A stretch of 38,042 nt of DNA from Pirellulales bacterium (lineage in GTDB: Bacteria; Planctomycetota; Planctomycetia; Pirellulales; Lacipirellulaceae). The DNA is taken from positions 1 through 38,042 of the forward strand of contig JAHBXQ010000013.1 of the NCBI GenBank assembly GCA_019636345.1. Direction: 5' to 3'. Below, piece by piece: positions 33,298 through 38,042 of this stretch. The position numbers were made by a program, and so were the translations under genes. The notes beneath the pieces were generated by a model. That model searched no databases. It worked only from the letters and a program-made list of their open reading frames with translations, and was not told the DNA's origin. Numbering within the stretch: position 1 is the stretch's first letter; each line of letters opens with the position of its first letter.

Positions 33298-34177
33298 AGC
33301 GATCCGCACGCGCACCTTGCTGGGGGACGGTGCCATGGGGACCCAACTCCAACTCGCGGGGCTTGAACCCGGGGGCTGCGGCGAGGCCTGGAACGTGCAC
33401 CACCCGGAACGCGTGCTCGAGATCCAGCGCCGCTATGTCTCCGCAGGATCCGACTGCCTCATCACCAACACCTTCGGCGGGTCGCGGATCATGCTCGCCC
33501 GCCACGGTCATGTCGACCTCGTCGCCGAGATCAACGCCGCCGGGGCGCGGATCGCCCGCGAGGCGTTCGGTGCCCGCGAGGGCTTCGTCATTGGCGACAT
33601 CGGCCCCTTTGGCGGGCTCATGGAACCGTACGGCGAGGTCAAGGAGCAGGAGGTCCGCGACGCGTTCCGCGAACAGGCCGACGCGCTGGTCGCGGCCGGG
33701 GTCGACGCAATCATCATCGAGACGCAGACCGCGTTCGAGGAACTGGGCGTCGGAATCGAGGCAGCCAAGGCAGCGGGCGCCACGTGCGTCATCGGCTCGA
33801 TGGCGTACGACGTCACGCTCGATCGTTCCGAAATCCGCACCATGATGGGGATCTCGCCCGAGGAAGCGGCCCAGTTTATGGAGCAGGCGGGCGCCGACGT
33901 CGTGGCGATCAATTGCGGCGCGGGGATCGACGCTCGCTGGGCGACCCGCGCCGTCGAAACGTACCGCCGCGTCTGCAAACTTCCGACGATGGCCCAGCCC
34001 AACGCGGGGACCCCCGAGCTCGTCGACATGCAGGTCGTCTACCGCCAGACCCCCGAGCAAATGGCCGCCGATCTGCCGGCGCTGCTCGACGCGGGCGCCA
34101 ACATCGTCGGCGGCTGCTGCGGCAGCACGCCCGACCATATTCGCCGGTTCCGAGAAATCATCGACGCACGATCGTGA
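33278..34177 (+). CDS. Homocysteine S-methyltransferase domain protein
   Basis: This 299-residue protein is the isolated homocysteine-binding barrel of MetH/BHMT type. It starts with LLGDGAMGTQLQLAGLEPGG, has ITNTFGGSRIML and IIETQTAFEE, and the zinc ligands Cys213 (INCGAG) and Cys280-Cys281 (GGCCGSTPDH). It should accept a methyl group from the methylated corrinoid protein and form methionine. Its position behind the corrinoid gene, activator and reactivation-like gene supports this role; there is no pterin domain either here or elsewhere in the window. ATG 33278 overlaps the preceding gene by 20 bp. Confidence 0.9.
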   Translation: MSNRLLEAIRTRTLLGDGAMGTQLQLAGLEPGGCGEAWNVHHPERVLEIQRRYVSAGSDCLITNTFGGSRIMLARHGHVDLVAEINAAGARIAREAFGAREGFVIGDIGPFGGLMEPYGEVKEQEVRDAFREQADALVAAGVDAIIIETQTAFEELGVGIEAAKAAGATCVIGSMAYDVTLDRSEIRTMMGISPEEAAQFMEQAGADVVAINCGAGIDARWATRAVETYRRVCKLPTMAQPNAGTPELVDMQVVYRQTPEQMAADLPALLDAGANIVGGCCGSTPDHIRRFREIIDARS

Positions 34178-34226
34178 CAGGCGGCGGTCAGCAATTCGTC
34201 CTCAGGCGCCCGTGCGGAGAACAACT

Positions 34227-34556
34227 ATGAAGTACCAACTTGTCGCCGAAAACGTCGCGGCTGAGGCGCTGCTCCCTCCCGCTGCGGCGGACGGTTCTGG
34301 GATCGGCGTCAACTATTGCGACGCCTATGTCAAGCCGCTGAACATGACCATCGACGGCGGACCACAGGTTGCTTGCAAACGCAAGGGGCTCAAGATCATC
34401 CTCACGGTCGGCGCGCGGACCGGGGAAGCGATCATGCGCCGGGCCGACCACGGCCCCGACCCGCGAAACATTCTTCGCCACGCACTTGAAGCCGCGGCTG
34501 CGGCGGCAGGGGCGCGGATCGGCGTCGAAGACGGCGTGGTCTGGTTGGAAGTCTGA
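34227..34556 (+). CDS. Small protein of unknown function in the corrinoid cassette
   Basis: The product has 109 residues, is soluble and has no signal peptide. It contains Cys31 (VNYCDAYVKPLNMTID) and Cys50 (QVACKRKGLKI), then ILTVGARTGEAIMRRADHGPDP and an Ala-rich helix. I recognise no domain. ATG 34227 is preceded by CGGAGAA at 34215-34221, an evident ribosome binding site. It follows the homocysteine methyltransferase by 49 bp, so it is probably part of the same operon. Two cysteines and the charged centre would fit a thiol or metal partner of the methyl-transfer chain, but that is a guess. Confidence 0.72.
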   Translation: MKYQLVAENVAAEALLPPAAADGSGIGVNYCDAYVKPLNMTIDGGPQVACKRKGLKIILTVGARTGEAIMRRADHGPDPRNILRHALEAAAAAAGARIGVEDGVVWLEV

Positions 34557-34589
34557 AGGACTCGCTCGCGCTGCTTCGGAGCCAGGACG

Positions 34590-35729
34590 ATGACCCGCTT
34601 GCGAACGAATCTCAAGCCTTCTTCAGGCCCGGGCCCCCGGTTCGTTGTCGTCGTGCTGGCGATTCTCGGCCCGACAGGACTCGTCGGCCGTGCCGCCGAC
34701 GGCGCGGAGCCGCTCGTCGCTCGGGCGCGGCTCGTGGGGGACTTGTTCCACGACAATCCGTTCCGCATCACCGGTCAAGACGCCGCGACCAGCCTCGTCC
34801 TGCCGGACGGCGACGCCCTGTGGACGTTCGGCGATACGATCGAGGGCCCGTTCAACTCGATCCGCAACCTCGACCTGCGCGACAAGCTGTCGAACACGGC
34901 CGCAATCGTTCCGCCGCAGAATGCGAAGCACGGCTTGCCGCGGTATCGCTTTCTGACCGCCCCCGATGACCGCCGCTCGCGGCAGATCCTCCCCTTTCGC
35001 TCCGACGAGGATCCCGGTCAGTCGCGCATCTGGCCAATGCACGGGCTCTGCACGGGGGAGCATGTCTACCTCTTCTACCACCGCATCTCGCTCAAGCCAG
35101 GGGTCGACGTGTTCGACGACTTCACGCTCGACGGCATGGGCCTCGCCCGGGCGAAACTCGGTGAGTTCGCCTTCGAACGACTGACCGCTCCCGACGGATC
35201 ACTGGAATTCTGGAAGGGAGACCAGCCCGGGTTCGGCGTGTTCGTCGTCGAGCACGAGGGATACGCCTACTTGTGGGGCTCGCAGATGACCGGCATGTTT
35301 CTGGCCCGGACGAGGCCCGAATCCGTCGAGGACCTTGCCCGCTACGAATATCTCGTTGACGCCCCGACGGACGCCCGCCCCGACGTGAGGCCGCGGTGGT
35401 CGAAAACCTTCCAACCCTCGGCCCCGCTCTTCGACAGCGTGCCGAACGAGATGTCGGCTTCCTACAACGCCCATCTAGGCCGGTTCGTCGCGGTCCACAC
35501 CCGAATGCGCGAGAATGAAATCGTCGTCCGCACCGCCCCGCAGTTGACCGGCCCGTGGAGCGCAGGCGAAGTCGCGTTTCGCCCCGAGCGCAGCAGCGAC
35601 GCCGACCTGTTTTATGCCGCGAAAGAGCACCCGGAACTGGCGATCGACGGGGGCCGCGTCATTTACGTCTCGTTCGTCAACTCCGCGACCTATGTCCCGC
35701 AACTCGTGGAAGTGGAGTTCCGCCCCTGA
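34590..35729 (+). CDS. Secreted DUF4185-like beta-propeller protein
   Basis: This 379-residue protein has a signal peptide (FVVVVLAILGPTGLVGRAADG) and a single five-bladed propeller-like domain. The signature is DAATSLVLPDGDALWTFGDT, followed by NLDLRDKLSNTAAIV, GYAYLWGSQMTGMFLART, and GPWSAGEVAF near the end. It shares these motifs with the propeller parts of 13392-16103 and 22728-24653. The family is predicted to be glycosidase- or lectin-like, with no proven activity that I can cite. It starts 33 bp after the small cassette protein and might be co-transcribed, which would link the corrinoid genes to an extracellular glycan. Confidence 0.75.
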   Translation: MTRLRTNLKPSSGPGPRFVVVVLAILGPTGLVGRAADGAEPLVARARLVGDLFHDNPFRITGQDAATSLVLPDGDALWTFGDTIEGPFNSIRNLDLRDKLSNTAAIVPPQNAKHGLPRYRFLTAPDDRRSRQILPFRSDEDPGQSRIWPMHGLCTGEHVYLFYHRISLKPGVDVFDDFTLDGMGLARAKLGEFAFERLTAPDGSLEFWKGDQPGFGVFVVEHEGYAYLWGSQMTGMFLARTRPESVEDLARYEYLVDAPTDARPDVRPRWSKTFQPSAPLFDSVPNEMSASYNAHLGRFVAVHTRMRENEIVVRTAPQLTGPWSAGEVAFRPERSSDADLFYAAKEHPELAIDGGRVIYVSFVNSATYVPQLVEVEFRP

Positions 35730-35765
35730 GCTGCCGGCATGCGCACCCCCGCGTCGCGGTCTTCC

Positions 35766-37514
35766 TCACGTGCGAACATACGCCTTGATCGTGGCGCACT
35801 CGCTCCCGACGGCTGCCCCGTAGGGACGGATTGTATAGCGCCCCACGGCGGCGGGCACGATGAACGTCTCGGCATAGTGCACGACCAGCGGGGGAAACTC
35901 CCCGGCGGGACTTTCGACGATCGCCTCCGCCCCCTCGACGAGGTTGAGCACGTTCACGCCCCCCCCCGTCTCGTGCTCCACCGGCGCTGTGAACCAGTGG
36001 CGACGGGTCTCAATAAACTCGCTCTCGTGAAGCCCGGTCCGCTCCTCGCGCCACCCCGGGCCTGCGGCCAAGGGCTCAATGCGATTCACCAGATTCGATT
36101 CGACCCACCCCGTCGTGCGATCCCACTGGACGTTCTGCAGGGCATGATCGAGATGCACCGGCCGCGGCCGGCCGTCGAGTCCCAGCCGTCCCCAGTCCCA
36201 CATTTTGAAGGTGAAGATGTACGGCGTGGCGCTGATTTCCAAAACCATGCCGTTTTTTCCCGAGCAGTGGACCGTCCCCGCGGGGATGAGAAAGTGGTCG
36301 TGCTTCCGGGCCGGCCGCTGATTGACGTACGACTCCGCAGGAAACGGACGATCGGCCGAGCGTTGCGCCTCGCGGAGGTCGCGAATCATCGCCTCGGGGT
36401 CGATCCCCTCGCGCAGCCCGAGGAACACGGTCGCATCGTCGCCCGCGTCGAGCATGTAGTAACTCTCGTCCTGCGTGTACTGCAGGCCGAAGGTCCGGCG
36501 GATGTACTCCGTGAGCGGGTGAACCTGGAAACTGAGATGCCCCCCCTCCATCGTGTCGAGGAAGTCGAACCGAATGGGAAACTCGGCGCCGAACCTTGCG
36601 ACGACTTGCTCTCCTAGAAGTTCGTTCGGACGCCAGCGTACAAGGTCGAGCGCGGGGAGTTCGAACCGTGTCTCCTCGAGGTCGAACAGCAAGCTGTTCT
36701 CCTCGGGGACGCAATCGAAGCACCAGCCGAAGTTCGGCACGCTGCGATCCAGGTCGCAAACCTCCTTCATCCATTGCCCCCCCCACGGCGCGGGGTCGAA
36801 CAACGGGACGACGCGAAACGGGCGCGTCGCGGCCCGCTCCAGCCCTGCTTCGACCGTCTCGGCCGGCAGCAGCTTTGGCTCGTGCCGTTGATTCGTGTCG
36901 AGGAAGAAGTCAATCTCGTCGAACAACCCGAACTTGTGGCGATCGGCGGCGCGCCACTCGACGAAGTACCCCCGCTTGTACTTGCGGAAGAAATCCTCGT
37001 CGCCGTTGTCTGCACCCCAGTTGCCCGCGCCGCGACGATATCGCTGCTGAATCTCCCAGCGGGCCATGTCGGCGTAGACGAGGCAACTGCCGCGCGTCAC
37101 CAGCGCCGCGCCGACGCCGTACGCCAAGAGCAGTCCCTCGGACCACTCGGCCGCCGTCTGTCGAGCGTCCGCGAGCCGCTGCGGATCGAACCACGCTTCC
37201 AACTCGATGCCCGACATGACGCCGAAGATGCGATCGTCGGTCAAGTTGTCCGCGATCTGCGCCGCAACGGCCTGCTCGGGCAACTTCAGCTCGAGCGTCT
37301 CAATCACGCGACTCGGCTGCAGATGCCGCACGAGCGCCGCGAGCGTCTCGTCGTCGTCAACCCCCGGGTAGGCATCGACGACCAGCACCGCTCCGGTCCG
37401 ACCGGGTGCGGAACCGACCTGCCGTAGCCGCGCGGCAATCGCCTCCCACCCGGCGCAAAGCTGCTCCGCGCAGTCCGTCAGATCGATCGCAGGGTACTTA
37501 TCGTACTGAGTCAT
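35766..37514 (-). CDS. Long class I mannose-6-phosphate-isomerase-like protein
   Basis: The product has 582 residues. The C-terminal part (about 290-580) is a cupin of type I phosphomannose isomerases: Gln330-x-His332 (FQVHPL), the acidic DESYYMLD segment, and His416 in IPAGTVHCSG are the usual zinc positions, then LEISATPYIFTFKMWDWGR. The N-terminal 220 residues form an extra domain with VLVVDAYPGVDD and RWEIQQRYRRGAGNWGADNG; it looks like an alpha/beta fold without a clear P-loop. The protein probably converts mannose-6-phosphate (or a similar sugar) to the ketose form. ATG 37514 is used; an upstream in-frame start at 37583 is less likely. It converges with the propeller gene, leaving 36 bp between. 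Confidence 0.75.
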   Translation of the reverse strand: MTQYDKYPAIDLTDCAEQLCAGWEAIAARLRQVGSAPGRTGAVLVVDAYPGVDDDETLAALVRHLQPSRVIETLELKLPEQAVAAQIADNLTDDRIFGVMSGIELEAWFDPQRLADARQTAAEWSEGLLLAYGVGAALVTRGSCLVYADMARWEIQQRYRRGAGNWGADNGDEDFFRKYKRGYFVEWRAADRHKFGLFDEIDFFLDTNQRHEPKLLPAETVEAGLERAATRPFRVVPLFDPAPWGGQWMKEVCDLDRSVPNFGWCFDCVPEENSLLFDLEETRFELPALDLVRWRPNELLGEQVVARFGAEFPIRFDFLDTMEGGHLSFQVHPLTEYIRRTFGLQYTQDESYYMLDAGDDATVFLGLREGIDPEAMIRDLREAQRSADRPFPAESYVNQRPARKHDHFLIPAGTVHCSGKNGMVLEISATPYIFTFKMWDWGRLGLDGRPRPVHLDHALQNVQWDRTTGWVESNLVNRIEPLAAGPGWREERTGLHESEFIETRRHWFTAPVEHETGGGVNVLNLVEGAEAIVESPAGEFPPLVVHYAETFIVPAAVGRYTIRPYGAAVGSECATIKAYVRT

Positions 37515-37603
37515 ACGCTTGACCACGGGCTTTGCGGCGAACTTCGACTCCCCCGTTCGGAGCTCCCCATCGCTCTGTTTCAATCAATCCAAGAGTCTGC
37601 GCG

Positions 37604-37630
37604 ATTCGCGTCATTCGCGGATGCTCAGAA
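37604..37630. repeat. Dispersed repeat, copy 2
   Basis: This copy matches 29665-29691 at 23 of 27 positions in the same orientation. The core CGCGTCATTCGCGG contains a short inverted repeat. Confidence 0.5.
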
Positions 37631-37977
37631 ACACGATCGCTGGCGCCCCCATCGTCTTGGATTGGCTCGGGGCTTCGCAAGAGGTAACCTTGCGGGAAGA
37701 CGATCGCAGTTGCGGCGTTCATGCGCCGCGGCCGAGATAGGCCATGGCATTTCAGCGAGCGTCTCGCCCCCTTGCCTTGCGGGTCGCATTGGAATCGGGT
37801 TCTTCCTCATTCTTGGTGATGGCGCAGCCCGACAGGTGCTCCGAAGTGCCGCCCTCTGAAAAGTTACGGCCGATTCCCACCCCAATTCTCATCGCACTCC
37901 AGCTAGCGTCGCTAATTGCTGAGATTCGTTGAAGTTGCGTTCGTCCCAGTCACCAAGAGTGCGGGAGAACCTGGAAT

Positions 37978-38010
37978 CGTGCAGCGCCCGGCGGCTTAAA
38001 CGTGCAGCGC
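37978..38010. repeat. Direct repeat of CGTGCAGCGC
   Basis: CGTGCAGCGC occurs at 37978-37987 and again at 38001-38010, a 23-base period. GTGCAGCGC also forms the inner arm of the inverted repeat at 279-287. This may be a clipped part of a larger repeat that continues beyond the window. Confidence 0.35.
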
Positions 38011-38042
38011 TGGGTGGGTGCGGGGATGATGCCAGGCCTCCC

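Larger units (their letters stand above)
37515..38042. other. Non-coding right end of the window
   Basis: No credible gene was seen in these 528 bases; the short open frames lack a ribosome binding site and any family signature. It contains a dispersed repeat copy at 37604-37630 and a direct repeat at 37978-38010. The promoter of the leftward isomerase gene should lie near 37520-37600. Confidence 0.55.

Noticed and set aside
37515-38042. Short open frames at the right end (for example 37662-37859)
   Set aside because: They lack a ribosome binding site, overlap each other in several frames and show no family features.
1-38042. CRISPR array, tRNA or rRNA genes
   Set aside because: No regularly spaced repeats and no cloverleaf or rRNA-like sequence was noticed when reading both strands.

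Overview
The window looks like a piece of a planctomycete chromosome, most likely from the Pirellulales side of the phylum. The evidence is uniformly high GC, a DUF1559 protein with a prepilin-type leader paired with a small EF-hand lipoprotein, three PEP-CTERM proteins (two with dockerin-like repeats), and many secreted glycan-active enzymes. I see no rRNA, tRNA or CRISPR array.

Layout. 1-322: flank with hairpins. 323-3234: a complete IS66-family insertion sequence (tnpA, tnpB, tnpC plus a fourth ORF) with imperfect terminal repeats and an exact 8-bp target duplication. 3402-7147: URO-D-fold methyltransferase-like protein, DUF4037 nucleotidyltransferase-like protein and PHP-domain protein. 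7347-11533: a secreted membrane-anchored protein coupled to a secreted GH38 alpha-mannosidase. 11538-16103 (minus): sialate O-acetylesterase fused to a DUF4185-like propeller, followed by a sodium:solute symporter. 16668-21803: DUF1559 pseudopilin-like protein, EF-hand lipoprotein, two PEP-CTERM paralogues and a TPR protein. 21781-27131 (minus): GntR/LacI-hybrid regulator, BadF-type sugar kinase, PEP-CTERM propeller protein, double-GNAT protein. 27370-29511: secreted (alpha/alpha)6 glycosidase. 29758-34556: corrinoid methyl-transfer cassette of five genes. 34590-35729: secreted DUF4185-like propeller. 35766-37514 (minus): long mannose-6-phosphate-isomerase-like protein. 37515-38042: non-coding end with repeat fragments.

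How the genes may work together. The most notable block is 29758-34556: corrinoid-binding protein, [2Fe-2S]/ASKHA corrinoid activator (RACo/RamA type, DUF4445), MetH-activation-domain-like protein, zinc homocysteine S-methyltransferase and a 109-residue unknown. Together these resemble a methionine synthase taken apart into separate proteins, but with no pterin (folate) domain, so the methyl donor is probably not methyltetrahydrofolate. The cassette is embedded among an alpha-mannosidase, an (alpha/alpha)6 glycosidase, an acetylesterase, a symporter, a BadF sugar kinase and a mannose-6-phosphate-isomerase-like enzyme. My main hypothesis is that the locus degrades a decorated (acetylated and possibly O-methylated) mannose-containing glycan, with the corrinoid system passing methyl groups to homocysteine. 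The domain assignments come from sequence motifs. The pathway and substrate are inference.
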